Assembly: GCF_905404315.1 (NCBI RefSeq)
Contig: NC_066304.1
Coordinates: 7,874,001 to 7,938,000 of the forward strand
Direction of reading: 5' to 3'
DNA length: 64,000 bases
Source of the DNA: Leptidea sinapis
Lineage: Eukaryota; Arthropoda; Insecta; Lepidoptera; Pieridae
The position numbers and the translations under genes are program-made. Positions 1 through 11,144 of this stretch are shown one piece after another (the first letter of the stretch is position 1; every line of letters begins with the position of its first letter). The notes beneath the pieces were generated by a model. The model was given only the letters and a program-made list of their open reading frames with translations. It searched no databases and was not told the origin of the DNA.

Positions 1-302
1 ATAGCAAGACTAACGAACAGGAATTCATTTTTATATATATAAATTATATTGGTTACGTAATAATAAAAGTCTTATAGCAGTCGACACTACTATATATATA
101 CTTATAATAAATCACCCAGCTAGCATATATTTCATGATTGAATCTATTGAATATTGCTTTTTTGTTATTTTTATTTATTAAATTACACAAATATTTTACT
201 ATGTGTGGTGTTTTACAAATTATTTTTATACTAAATGATAGTAATAGATATAATTATAAAATAAGTTATAACATAGTTGTAATGCTCAACTATAAATTAC
301 AG

Positions 303-525
303 ACACACACGGACAACTTGAGCTTGGATCTCCAGCAGCTGTCCTCGGGCAGCTCGGAGCTCATCTGTCTGTGCGAGCTTCACAAGAACACACAGGACGA
401 GGCGCTGATGAACCTGCAGAAGGAAACCGCGCGGTACACGGACACTGTGAAGTCTGAGGTGGAGACGTTAGCTCAGATCGAGGACAGATGTCTCAACGAG
501 CAGTACGCCGTGTATTCTCCCACTG
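303..525 (+). CDS. Kinesin-5 (KIF11/Klp61F-type) exon, tail region; gene continues upstream of the window
   Basis: This is the first visible coding exon of a kinesin-5 motor, the homotetrameric plus-end motor that slides antiparallel spindle microtubules apart in mitosis. The motor head and stalk lie outside the window. The exon follows an acceptor AG at 301-302 and reads in one frame to 525, where a GTATGA donor starts. Its 74 codons are acidic and helical in character (DLQQLSSGSSELICLCELHK, then KSEVETLAQIEDRCLNEQYA), consistent with the end of the stalk. The last codon is split after one base; joining to 1555 restores TGATP, the start of the BimC box, which fixes the splice. The upstream reading frame from about position 138 is intron. 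Identification rests on the next exon. The assignment to kinesin-5 is strong; the exact symbol depends on the species. Confidence 0.8.
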
Positions 526-1554
526 GTATGAGACCATTGTGTTTGATTAATACAAATATAATGAACAAGAAATGTTATGAATTATTTTAATTATTGTCCA
601 TGGTGACTAGCTAGAACAACATACTTACTTTTACTATTAGTTATGGTATCCCAGAGTATCAGATTGAATTTTTATGCTAATTGGAAGTTATAAAGTTTAT
701 ATAGAGTGCATTACAGTCATACCAAGTCACCCACATTCATTCAACTCCAAAAATAACAATAATCGTAACTAGAATTAGATTAATTAGTACATATTATATT
801 TAGTGTTTTTGAAGTCGGTTGTATCTTTTTGATTTTTTGTTTTTTAATGAATCTGAAGTACATTAAGTAATCATATGTGTAAATCTATTTAATTTTGCAA
901 TACAGCTATGAACGTAAGCAATTGCAAGACAGTTACAATTTCTGCCACAGATCAGACCCTTACTGTAAGTCGTTAAAGAGTTCCATTGATTATCATAATA
1001 TTTGATACGACCATTACTTGGTCATAACGACGTTACAATATGTGACTCAAATATAGGATAGCATAAAAAAGATCGGCCGAGTATCGTTAATTTTCTCCTA
1101 AGAATTGAAGAGTTCCGTACTTTATCATGAATCCCGTAATCATAAACTAACCAAACTACCACTTTGAAGTATATCCTTTCCAATAAAAACAATCATCGAA
1201 ATCGGTTAGCGCGATATTGAGTTATTCGTAAATTTGATGTGCATTTACTTTTAGCAACTTTAAGGCTTATGGTTTTCTCATGGATGCTATTGTTAGATCT
1301 GGACCAAATTGTAATGTTACCACACGGGAAGCACCAGTTTTCAAATAAAAAAAGAATTATCTGAATCGGTACCCAGACGAAAGTTCTGAGATGACAAACA
1401 TAAAAAACCGACGAATTGAGAACCTCCTCTTTTTTTTGAGATTGGTTAAAAAAAGGATAAGAACTGTAACTTGTTTATGGAGGAAAATCTTGTCAAGTGT
1501 ATCACCGCGGAACGACTAGCGCGCTAATCAAAGTACACAATTCGTTCTGTTCAG

Positions 1555-1664
1555 GTGCCACCCCGGGCCGTAAGGAGTACCGCTACCCGGAGTCTCTGGC
1601 GGCCACGTCGCCGCACGAGAGGATCTTGGCGCGCTTCCGAGCGGGCCTGCAGCAGACCATGGAC
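1555..1664 (+). CDS. Kinesin-5 exon carrying the BimC box
   Basis: This exon encodes the BimC box, the C-terminal signature of kinesin-5 motors: ATPGRKEYRYPESLAATSP followed by HERILARFRA. In this family the Thr of the TP-x-R site is phosphorylated by CDK1 to load the motor on spindle microtubules, and here the sequence reads T-P-G-R, a full CDK consensus. The exon starts after a TCAG acceptor at 1551-1554 in phase 1, completing the Gly codon begun at 525. It ends at GAC (1662-1664) before a GTATGT donor, in phase 0. It is much more GC-rich than its flanks, as expected for coding sequence in this AT-rich region. The match to the family box is the main evidence for the whole gene. Confidence 0.88.
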
Positions 1665-2242
1665 GTATGTATTATCTGATTGTATCATTTGTAATGTTGT
1701 AGCAATGGAAACACCAACAGACAATCTTACTACAACATTTTATTGTACAACCGCAAAGTCTTACAACTAAAAAAAAACCAGGATGTCCGAGTGACGCATG
1801 AACGCTTAACTACTGCGTTCTGACCATAGATAATACACAATAATATAACCTGACAGTACTAACTCGTTACAGAGTTAATTTATGTTTATATGTAATTTAT
1901 ATAATTACACAGTATTAGGTGTTGGTCTGGCATAAAAAACACTTAATACACGAATACAAGGCAATACTAAGACATGGGTCCTTGGTGGAGGTGTTGCCTT
2001 TCTGTTATCTGTGGCGGTGTGGTGTCTGGATAGACACTGCATGTACTATACGTAATTATAGTGGTACACCTATTAAGATGGATTTCTGCTTATAGTTATT
2101 ATTAGATACATATATAGCATGTTACATACACACTTTATTTAATATGTCTTAAGTTCTTAAATAAAACGACAGGTGTTCAAATATATCGCAAGTATTGGTA
2201 TGACGTTATGTAATGTTTCACGCTATTCTATTTGTTTTTCAG

Positions 2243-2419
2243 GATGTGATAGTAATAGACGATGGCGGCGAGGACCCCAGTCCCAGTGACGACTCCTCGT
2301 GCACCGAGGACTCGGCCGCCAGCGCCGGCGACGTGAGCGGGCCCGCCAGCCCCGCGCCGCCCGCGCCGCCCGCCATGCTCAAGTGTACCTCCGACACCAA
2401 CATTGTGGTGAACCGACAG
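2243..2419 (+). CDS. Kinesin-5 tail exon, acidic and proline/alanine-rich
   Basis: This 59-codon exon is in phase 0 at both ends. It is preceded by a long pyrimidine tract and TTTTCAG and followed by GTAACG. It encodes DVIVIDDGGEDPSPSDDSSC, a Ser/Asp-rich stretch, then a Pro/Ala linker (PASPAPPAPPA) and a basic-polar end. Such low-complexity sequence is typical of the unstructured C-terminal tail after the BimC box. No catalytic motif is expected here. The exon is strongly GC-rich. The following intron (2420-5544) has been enlarged by two LINE insertions. Confidence 0.78.
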
Positions 2420-2589
2420 GTAACGAACATCTTGTGTGGACAAGGAAGAGTGGCTTGAATCACCGACGTGACGGTCAAATAATATCCCATTGCTTGGCTT
2501 GATTATTTATGGTATCTCTACATATATCATGTGAGAGGAGTTTAAGTAAAAGCTGATAAAATGTCACATAATCTGTGGAATTCTGGGAA

Positions 2590-4418
2590 TATGTGTTGAA
2601 CGTTCGATTGTGTTGAACACGAAACATTAGTCAGAAAACTTCACCATTACGGTATTAAAAATATAACATTGAACTTAATGACATCCTATTTAAATTGTAG
2701 GCTACAAAAGGATGTCAATAGAAAGCGGTCCTCTGGATCAATAGTTAAAATGGGGGTTCCACAGGGCTCGATTTTAGGACCTTTTCTATTCCTTATTTAT
2801 ATAAATGATCTCCCTTATATTGCAAAGGATAAATGTCAAATTGTGTTGTTTGCTGATGATACATCACTCATGCTTAAAATACAACGTTGCTTACCAAAAT
2901 TTTATGTTGTTAACAATGCTTTAACTAAAGTACATTGGTTTGAAGCTAATAACTTGTTACTTAATAGTAATAAAACGAAGTGCATTAAATTTACTTTACC
3001 TAATGTTAAACAAGTGTCAATCGATATACAGCTTAAAAACGAGAAATTACATATAGTTCATACTGCTGTTTTTCTTGGAATAACACTAGATGCGAAACTC
3101 CAATTGGGCCCTCGTATAGAAAACTTATTGAGTAGACTAAGTTCTGCTGCATATGCAGTAAAAAAGATTCTTTCCTTAACAGACATTGAAACTGCAAGAT
3201 TAGTTTATTTTAGTTACTTTCACAGCATTATGTCGTATGGTATATTAATATGGGGTAATGCTTCTGATATTGATTTGTATCTATGTGTGCTGCAGAAAAG
3301 AGCTGTTTGGATATGTATGTAATTTATGTATGGGACCAACAGAGTCGCTTAGATCTAAATTTAAAGATTTTAAAGTTATGACTGTTTCTAACCAACATAT
3401 TTATGAAAATTTTATATTCGTTCATAAAAATGGCAATAAATTTTAAAAGGTATATGAAAAACAATATTAATACTAGAAACAAAAATAAACTATTAATGCC
3501 CACTTCTAGGCTTATTAAACTCGACAAGTCATTTATTGGTAATTGCGTTAGATTTTATAATAAGCTTCCTGAGAACATAATAGAAATGTCCCTCAACAAG
3601 TTCAAAGCCTATATTAAACATAAACACATGGAAAAATCGTATTACAATTTAAAGGATTATTTAGATGATAAGATAGCTTGGGTATAAAATTTCTCTAAAA
3701 GGTTTGAGCTTTAGTTACCCTTAATTAAATGTAATAGTATTTATAATTATAATATAAGCAAAATGGTCAAATTGTAAGTAGAGGTGTTTAGTGAGTGTTG
3801 TTGAATATATTGTAGATGAAAATTCTTGTTTTTTGTTATTTGGTGGAGTTCTTGTGACAGTTTTCATCATGCTCGCTTAAATGTCACTGCTTGTGGCGGT
3901 GACGTGGGACGGGTCGTCCCCTTCCCTAAAATATAGTTGAGGGAGGCGATGGCTGGTTCATGCGTCATGCTCGTGAAAGGGCGCTGCTTGTGGTGGCAGG
4001 ATGATCCTTATTATGTGTGTATATATACATATATATTATTTATAATCGCTTATAAAATGCTCACAGAATACCTTTTTTTTACTTACGGTGTGTGTAGATG
4101 ATGCAGCTACTGTACTCAATAACTTTTGTATTAATTTACATTTACTTTTTTGACTTACTCATGTAAGGCATTGACTATTTGAGGTTTGAGTATGTTTGTT
4201 GTATCATTTTACATATTATATTGTAATTCAAGTGATTTGTAAATCGATGGAAATGTAGATATTGATATAAAAGAGTGGCAATGAGTTTTTTACTACTTCT
4301 TCTCATGAGCTCAACCCTTTACGAAGTAGCGGTAGATTTAATAAGAAAAATATTTTTTGACATTCATAACTCATAAGTGTCATTTCCGTGGCCTACATGA
4401 ATAAAGTTGATTTGTGAT
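2590..4418 (+). mobile_element. Jockey-like non-LTR retrotransposon (LINE), 5'-truncated, in the last kinesin-5 intron
   Basis: The element begins inside the reverse transcriptase (about 2604, FDCVEHETLVRKLHHYGI). It carries the RT signatures GVPQGSILGPFLFLIYINDL (about 2752) and FADDTSLM (about 2849). The RT frame is open from 2669 to 3322, then shifts twice, so the C-terminal part continues in two other frames to a stop near 3687. After this comes a long 3' UTR with no open frame. The 3' end is recognisable near 4405-4418, AATAAAGTTGATTTGTG, because the same terminal 250 bp occurs in reverse at 30582-30835. It is dead as a coding element, lies in the sense orientation of the host gene, and accounts for more than half of the intron. 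Confidence 0.85.
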
Positions 4419-5039
4419 TGCCATCCCATCGTAAACTAATTTATGCCTTTGTAAAACTCTGGAGACCTGAACTCGACAAACTGTGACTTCATTATGTTTT
4501 ACTTCTTGTGAATCATTTTTTTTAACATAAGAGACATTGTCCAAAGTGCATAAAATATGGTAGTTTGTTGTTGGCTCCAAGTCTGGCGGTAAACTGAGGA
4601 AGCCGAGGGGTTCCTTGATGTAGATACTGTCGAGTTAAAACGATTTCTAGAGCGAATCAGTGTGAAAGTTCAGCTTATAAGATTTATTTATTTATATATA
4701 AGGAAGGAAAAAAGCTGCCTTAATTATAACTAATATATTATATCTCGAACTCTAGTAAAATTATTATTTTGGAGTTTTGTCACGGTTTTCATGTTATAAA
4801 GTATTTTATATGTTTAAATAAAGGGATATAGTTAAAAGCGTTATCTAATGTGGGGTATTTTTAATCATAACTCATATGTTAAACATATTATATATTCTCT
4901 AAGTAATGATTTTCTATATTTATATAAATTTTTCACTCAAACGGTGATGAAGCATTAAAGATTATTTAATGTATAAATCATAATCATGGGTAGTAATTGT
5001 TTATTATGCCAATCCTAGCCCTGGGAACAAGTTTTGTAT

Positions 5040-5481
5040 GGAATGGTTTTTATGGGAAAGGAGGACAAACGAGCCGACGGGTTAAGTGATTACCGCCGCC
5101 GCACACACACCAGAGGAATCACAGGAGCGTTGCTGGCCTTTAAGGAAGGTGTTTTTTTAAGGGTACCCATTTCGTATCGTCCAGGAAACACCGAACAAGG
5201 AAGCTCATTCCAAAGCTTTGTAGAACGTGGAAGAAAGCTCTTTGAAAAACGCATTGTGGAGGACCGCCACACATCCAGATGGTGGGGATGATATCCTAAT
5301 TTGTGGCGTGTCGTGCAAAGGTGGAATTCGGCGGCAGGAATCAGGTGAAACAGCTCTTCGGAACACTCCCCGCAATAAATTCGGTAGAAAACACACAATG
5401 AAGCGACGACTCTACGCAATGCCAAGTGGTCCAGCGCACAGTTCACAGAGCACTGGGTCCCCGACAATTCTAGCTGCTCTG
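5040..5481 (-). mobile_element. 3' fragment of an X/BS-type LINE, antisense in the last kinesin-5 intron
   Basis: On the minus strand the sequence encodes the C-terminal end of a LINE ORF2: LALRRVVASLCVFYRIYCGE, then a His/Cys-rich part, the block FLPRSTKLWNELPCSVFPGR, and the 3' tail. The same protein and nucleotide sequence occurs at 32258-32712 and 29783-30176. The 5' truncation is at about 5481 and the A-rich 3' end near 5040. Frameshifts and substitutions show it is an inactive copy. Its 5' boundary lies about 60 bp upstream of the last kinesin-5 exon. Confidence 0.85.
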
Positions 5482-5544
5482 TTTATTTATTTATTTCTCT
5501 ATTTTACAGTAAATCCATAATAATGTCAATATTTGTCATTTCAG

Positions 5545-5664
5545 CTTGTCCGCAAGCACAGCAAGGAGAACGCGAATCAATCGATGTGCTTGAAAAAGCA
5601 ATCCAAACTGCCCGCGCTCTCCGCGCACAAGAAGCCGCTCCTCGACCGCAACGTTGACAACTGA
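5545..5664 (+). CDS. Kinesin-5 last coding exon and stop codon
   Basis: The terminal exon starts after ATTTCAG (acceptor ending at 5544) in phase 0 and encodes 39 residues followed by TGA at 5662-5664. The peptide is basic (LVRKHSKENANQ, then KKQSKLPALSAHKKPLLDRN). It contains a KEN motif, which can act as an APC/C degron in mitotic proteins; whether it does so here is inference. The coding part in the window totals 209 residues. The exon lies only about 60 bp beyond the 5' end of an inserted LINE fragment, yet its acceptor is intact. Confidence 0.78.
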   Translation, partial: LVRKHSKENANQSMCLKKQSKLPALSAHKKPLLDRNVDN

Positions 5665-6005
5665 CAACTGACAGCTGTCACCCGCGCTCCCCGCCAGTGT
5701 CTATATATAAGTGATAAGTGCGACAGAGTTACTACGGTGATGGTAGTAGCCAGGACGCTTTGGAAACCAGTTGGTACTGGTGAAAGGATTTTGAACGACA
5801 TAACCGCATGTTGAATAATAACAAAGCATAAAATACAATAGGCAAACCAAAAATTAAGAAAAAATTTATGTTTTTCAATCGAAAGCTCTATATTTTTATT
5901 TATACCTACAGTAAAATTTATATCAAAAAATAAACAATAATTTCTTACCTTATAACAGTATTTATTTTTAAAACCATCCAAAAATAAAAGCAGCTTTATT
6001 CAGGT
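5665..6005 (+). other. Probable 3' UTR of kinesin-5 with polyadenylation signal
   Basis: After the stop codon the sequence becomes AT-rich and non-coding. An AATAAA hexamer at 5983-5988 is the first good polyadenylation signal and is followed by a T-rich stretch. The transcript end is inferred, not seen. Confidence 0.5.
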
Positions 6006-8624
6006 TCCTTGTCTTTTTGTGCTCTAACTAATCAAGGATAGTACTATTTTCTTATCATTTCTTATAACTTTTTAACATTAAAAATTTGGTAAAATTATCA
6101 TTATTTATTTATCTAGACGTTTCATTACCTTTACAATCAATCAATCATAGTACAGACGTAATGTTTGCTTAGGGTTATTGAGGCACAGTGTTAGAAATTC
6201 CAGTACCTTTCCAATAAATTGACTAGGTATGATAAAGTATGAGCAGGGGCCGGGGAGTATGTCGCAGTCATGAATAATACTAGGTAATAATAATATGTAG
6301 CAATACATTTGTAATATAGTTAGATTTTCGAGAGCTGGGTAAGTTATCCTCTGGTAATCATGGCTAATGAGCGCCGATTTAGAGCATTTATACGTCTAGA
6401 ATCTAGATGGTCTGTGACGCGCACTCTAAAACAGTGACAAACAAATCGCGAGTGTAAGACGTAGCTTGTCACGCACACTAAAGTTATAATCCGGGCCTGT
6501 TTTCATCGGCTGTCGAGCAGCAAGAGACTATCTAGACGTATAAATTATCTGAGAGTAGCGGTGATCACTTATCACGAGATGACCTGGAAGGTTTGTTCTT
6601 CTATTTGATATATATAATATTTCTCTGGATCAAATATTAAAATAAACTAAGTGCTTTTGAATTGTCATCAAAAAATAAGTAATTTAAGTTACTGAATTCA
6701 TATGTTCGGAAAAAGTAGAGCTTGTCATAAGAACAAGTAAATCAACGGCCACTCTTTTAAATTAATGAGTATTTCACAGTTAGTTTTGTCAGCCTAATGT
6801 TGTCACTAGTAATATTAGATTAGAAACATATAAAATGTAATTATAAATAAATTAAGTATCAGAAATAACGGAAAATACATAAATCATAATAAGATAGGGT
6901 TAGTGACCCAAGCTGGTCTGCTGTCATAAGGGCATTAACGTACAATAAACTAGACTCACTATCACACCCAAAAATTCAGTTGTGTTTCGACCGCGCTTTG
7001 AATAAAACGCCACGCAATGACAGTTTTCCGTAAAAATTGTCGAAATAACAGCATACCCAAACATAAAAAGGATGCGTGTCGTATTTCAGGTAAGTGCCCC
7101 TTTAGGTTAACAAAATTGTGTAAGTAACTTGACGTTTTAATCATTTGCTAAATAATTATGTTTCAATTGCTAAAACAAAATATTCTTGCCTCGTGTTCAC
7201 GTTCGAGCTTCTAATGAGCGTATATAATAATAGACTTTGAACATTACTGCCACAAAATAAGGCGTTCATTTGAATGAATGTTATAACGTTAGACGTATAT
7301 ACAATGCCGCTCAGACATTTTTTGACGACCTTTTAATTGGCGATTGGGGGTTTAATTGTTTATTGTACGTCAATGGATAAAGGGTAACAATTAATTAATA
7401 GGTTGTGGCTGTTCCAGCTGTGACTGAAGCCATTTTAGTATACACGGTACAGTCACAGTTAATTTGTTAATAACTTCATTATTCTTTACAGACCCACCGT
7501 TCTTGAAGAACTAATTTATTTTGTATTCCTTTAGAAATGGCCACACAGAAGAGTGTACGGCTGATGAATGATATAATTTTGTATTGAAAAAATGAAAATA
7601 TGACGAAATATATTTACTCTTATAATTCTTAATTGAGTTTTATTTCATTAGCGATAAGAAATTGTTTTATGGAAGATTTGCATGTGGATTGGTTGGTGTT
7701 CCAAAGGAGTTATTGTTCACATTAAGAGGACGTGATGACAAAAATACTGATTTCGATCTATTTTGTTCTGAAAATATTTTATACATTACCTAAACTGCAC
7801 GTTATGGTTAGCATAACGTGTGAGTCAAAGAGAATTTAGAAATTACGGTGTGAGTGATCCAACCTCCCTTTGCGCTAGCTAATATGAAACCAAAGAGAAT
7901 TTAAACACTACGCTGAAACTGAGGCGATCGATTAAGCGCACATGTTTTTGTTTTTTTAGTACAATTTGAAGTTATTTATAAAATAAAATTTAATCATTTT
8001 TATTTTGTACATTTTTTTGTATTAGGGAAATAACTTAAGATTATTGTGTTATTTTTTAATTTCTAAAATTGTGCTTAAATTAGAAAGTGGCTGAATTATT
8101 TCGTGGAATGACGTAATTCCATAATTTTTTATACTGATTTTTGTATGGACGTGGAAAAAAGTTATCAACACAAATGCAAAAGGTTTATATTGTAGTACTC
8201 AATTATATATTTATATAGTAAAAATTTCTTGTAGTTTTTCCTGAGACGGTGATCAAACTTCACCCTCACGTCTTTTTGAAGAAAACGGCATTGAACATCG
8301 AAGGATTACCATTAATTGTGAAGTTTGATTGTAAATCCCGTCTAGTCACATGCAAGATGAAGAGTTATGCTGTTCATAACAGTTTTGATAATGTTATGTA
8401 ACATAGTTTCAGAATAACGGAACAATATTGACCGAAATTACTCGTTTTTCAGGACGACCTCATTCAGGCATATCAACTTAATTTGAACAACATAGGTAAT
8501 TCAAATTATTCAATGAAGTTTCTTTCATCGTTGGGTGGCCTTCATGTGGCAGGATTGTGTCCTTTTCATAATAATAATCACCTAATTTAATGCATATAAA
8601 ATAACACAACCGAAGATGGCGATG
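5989..8624. other. AT-rich intergenic spacer without recognised genes
   Basis: No coding exon, RNA gene or identifiable transposon was recognised here. Short open frames such as 6962-7144 (-) show no family motif. The sequence is AT-rich with ordinary spacer composition. Confidence 0.5.
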
Positions 8625-8658
8625 ACTAACGGATAGTTTGTCCAAACTATCCGTTAGT
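8625..8658. repeat. Perfect inverted repeat, 16-bp arms with 2-bp spacer
   Basis: ACTAACGGATAGTTTG is followed by TC and then by its exact reverse complement. It lies about 100 bp outside the C-terminal end of the mariner relic. It could form a 16-bp hairpin or cruciform; no function is known to me. Confidence 0.9.
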
Positions 8659-8761
8659 GAAAAAAGCGAACTTATGGTTATTTTTCTTTATTACAACGAT
8701 TTTATTAATTTAACGAAGATGTTACGCCACTCTGGTTGTAATGGCCTCATCTAATACCTAC

Positions 8762-9030
8762 CTATTTACAGTTGTATTTTATTTTATGAATACGAGGGCG
8801 GCACTGAAAATTTCGGGAATCAAGGAAGTGACACAACATTACTTTTAAAAATGTATTTATTGCTTTTCTAAGTATTCTACGCGCACATTTTTCCATACGA
8901 TGGAACCAATCATCGAAGCAACCATTCCATTCCAAAGTTGGGGTCTCTAAAATGGCCGTTTTGTAGGCGTCCACAGCTTCTTCATGTGATGACCACGCAA
9001 TGTATTCTCTGTTTTAGGGAAAGGATAGAA
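8762..9030 (-). pseudogene. Mariner transposase relic, C-terminal fragment
   Basis: The minus strand encodes the end of a mariner-family transposase: FYPFPKTENTLRG, then after a frameshift EEAVDAYKTAILETP and EWNGCFDDWFHRMEKC, the usual mariner C-terminus. It breaks exactly after the catalytic third Asp region: the residues before FYPF lie at 14009-14030, beyond a 4978-bp LINE. The true 3' TIR was not located. The element is inactive because of frameshifts, insertions and an internal deletion elsewhere. Confidence 0.85.
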
Positions 9031-9330
9031 ATTTATTTTATTTTTATTTTACAACTTTAGAAAACTTACAGCTAGATACATATTAAAAATTAATCTATTA
9101 TACAACAGATAGCTATTTACAACAAGTTTTCACAAATAATAACAATTTATTGTTTATAGTCGTTTACCTACATTAAATATAATATTATATAACCTACCTT
9201 GCTTTATATAAAAAAAAGTTTTTATTTACTTGACTTCTAAATTGAAATGGTGTCGTCTTGAATAAGTCAAGATCGTATCCACTATTAACTTCATTATAAA
9301 GTTTGCATGCTCTTATAAGAAAAATATTAA

Positions 9331-10698
9331 TTAATTAATATAATTACATTTTGCTGATTGTATTTCTAGTAGGTTGCCCCGCCTTTGGGAGCTGACAGTG
9401 GTTCGTAAGCCAATCTGCTCTAGCAGTTCTGCACAGTTAACTCTACCGTTTGCTATATTTAGTATATAAGTAATGTCTGCAACACGTCGTCTTTCTTGGA
9501 GAGGCAAAACATGGAATTTTTGACAGCGTGACATGTAATTATGGTAATAGTTTTTTGTACGGAATTGTAAGTAACGTATGAATCTTTTCTGTATTGATTC
9601 AATGCGGTTAATGTACACATTATAAACTGGATTCCATACTTGAGATGCGTATTCTAGATGGCTACGAACGTAAGCACAGTATAATATTTTCATCAGTTTA
9701 ATTGATGTTAGTTCCGAACACATCCTTATGATAAACCCTAATGTTTTATTAGCCTTAATGATTATATTGTTTATGTGTAGATCAAATAGAAGCTTTGAAT
9801 CAAAGATGACTCCGAGATCTTTAATGGATGATACTCTTGTTATTGATGTTCCAGATATTGAGTAATTTTCATGTATGACATTCTGTTTTCTAGTATATGT
9901 GCAAATAAAGCATTTCGAAATATTGAGATCTAATTTGTGTTCTGCAGAATAACTAACAAATTTATCTAGATCAGTTTGTAAAAGTTGAGCGTCTCTAACA
10001 CAATTAACCGGGCAAAGTATTTTCATATCGTCGGCGTATAGTATTATTTTGGAATGTTTAAAATTAGAGGATATGTCATTTACGAAAATATTAAATAAGA
10101 GGGGGCCCAGAATGGATCCTTGTGGGACTCCTGAAGGAATACACATAGTAGCAGATTTAAAACCATTTAGAACAACGACTTGACATCTATTGGCGATATA
10201 AGCTGAAAACCATCGATATAAGTTGCCTCGAATCCCTATTTGTAGTAATTTGTCAAGAAGAATAGAATGGTCAATTCTATCAAATGCTTTCTTAAAGTCA
10301 GTGTATATGACATCTACTTGGGAAGGCTCCGACATATACTTTGACAGTGTTTCAGTGCAAAGAAGCAAATTCGATGTGGTTGATCTTCCATGAAGAAAGC
10401 CATGTTGATTTTCACTAAATATGTGTTTTAGGGCAAATTGAATTTGCTTGTACACTATTTTTTCTAGAACTTTGGCAAAAACATATAGTTTAGAAATTGG
10501 TCTATAGTTTTCCACTCGGTCTTTAGGGCCACTTTTATGAATTGGTGTGATAAAGGCTTTCTTCCAGATATCAGCTAAAATGCATTCATTTATGGAACGT
10601 CTATAAAGAAGTGTCATGGGAGTACAGAGATTATCGGCGCACCTGATAATCAGTAAGGGTGGAATGTTATCGGGACCAGCAGACTTGTATGGATCCAA
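9331..10698 (-). pseudogene. LINE ORF2, reverse transcriptase domain and C-terminus
   Basis: The open frame encodes a non-LTR reverse transcriptase. It has an N-terminal block (SAGPDNIPPLLI, WKKAFITPIHKSG, NYRPIS), the catalytic block 2-3 region (YTDFKKAFDRIDHSILLDKL), SGVPQGSILGPLLF, and the active-site box YADDMK (YxDD). A thumb follows (IKDLGVIFDSKL, HLEYASQVWNP), then a C-terminal tail. The frame is intact from here to the stop at 9331, but the upstream endonuclease frame is broken, so ORF2 as a whole is a pseudogene. The protein reverse-transcribes element RNA at nicked DNA in living copies. The related LINE at 21453-22748 differs widely in sequence, so two families are present. Confidence 0.9.
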
Positions 10699-10881
10699 GC
10701 CTTTGAATAGTTTAAGAACTTCTTCTTCACTTATTTCTATATGGGAAATATCACTGAGCGAGTTATGGATGACTACTTTTTCTTTATTATTGACGGAAAC
10801 TGTGTTGTAGAGAAAGTTTGAATGAAAAAATCTCCGAACATATTACAAATCTCCTCACCATTACTTGAGTATCGGCCCAAG

Positions 10882-11034
10882 TTTTTTTTTTTTATTTTTG
10901 AGAGGAGGAAATACTGTTACGTATTTACGCCCCGGAACGGGGCGTAATATGTCGGACTCGAGTGTCCGCGTAAGCGGACGCCCCATACCGACTAAAACCT
11001 CCTCTGTGCTGTTACTAAAACCTCCTCTGTGCCC
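10882..11034 (-). mobile_element. 153-bp retro-insertion with poly(A) and 9-bp target duplication
   Basis: The insert interrupts the LINE between its endonuclease and RT. It is flanked by CGGCCCAAG at 10873-10881 and again at 11035-11043. A run of T at 10882 marks a poly(A) tail on the minus strand. Its far end contains two copies of ACTAAAACCTCCTCTGTGC (from 10991 and 11014). The body is GC-rich with a GCCCCGGAACGGGGC inverted repeat. It looks like a severely 5'-truncated LINE or a SINE; the family is unknown to me. Confidence 0.75.
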
Positions 11035-11144
11035 CGGCCCAAGTGTGTAAATACATCGGGGTAGTTGTTTGAACCCCTCACGGACTTCACGTACGACCAG
11101 AATGACCTAGGATTTTTGGTTATATTCGTCTCAATTTTTTTAAT

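Noticed and set aside
138..302. Open frame upstream of the first kinesin exon
   Set aside because: AT-rich, no protein-like content, and an acceptor AG lies at 301-302.
906..964. A possible kinesin-5 exon with good splice signals between 525 and 1555
   Set aside because: Including it leaves phase 0 and destroys the BimC box frame at 1555; direct joining of 525 to 1555 restores TGATPGRK. It could only be a rare or cryptic exon.
2228..2490. Minus-strand open frames over the kinesin-5 tail exon
   Set aside because: Shadow frames caused by GC-rich coding sequence on the plus strand.
5577..5981. 134-codon minus-strand frame over the kinesin-5 3' end
   Set aside because: Overlaps the terminal exon and 3' UTR and shows no family features.
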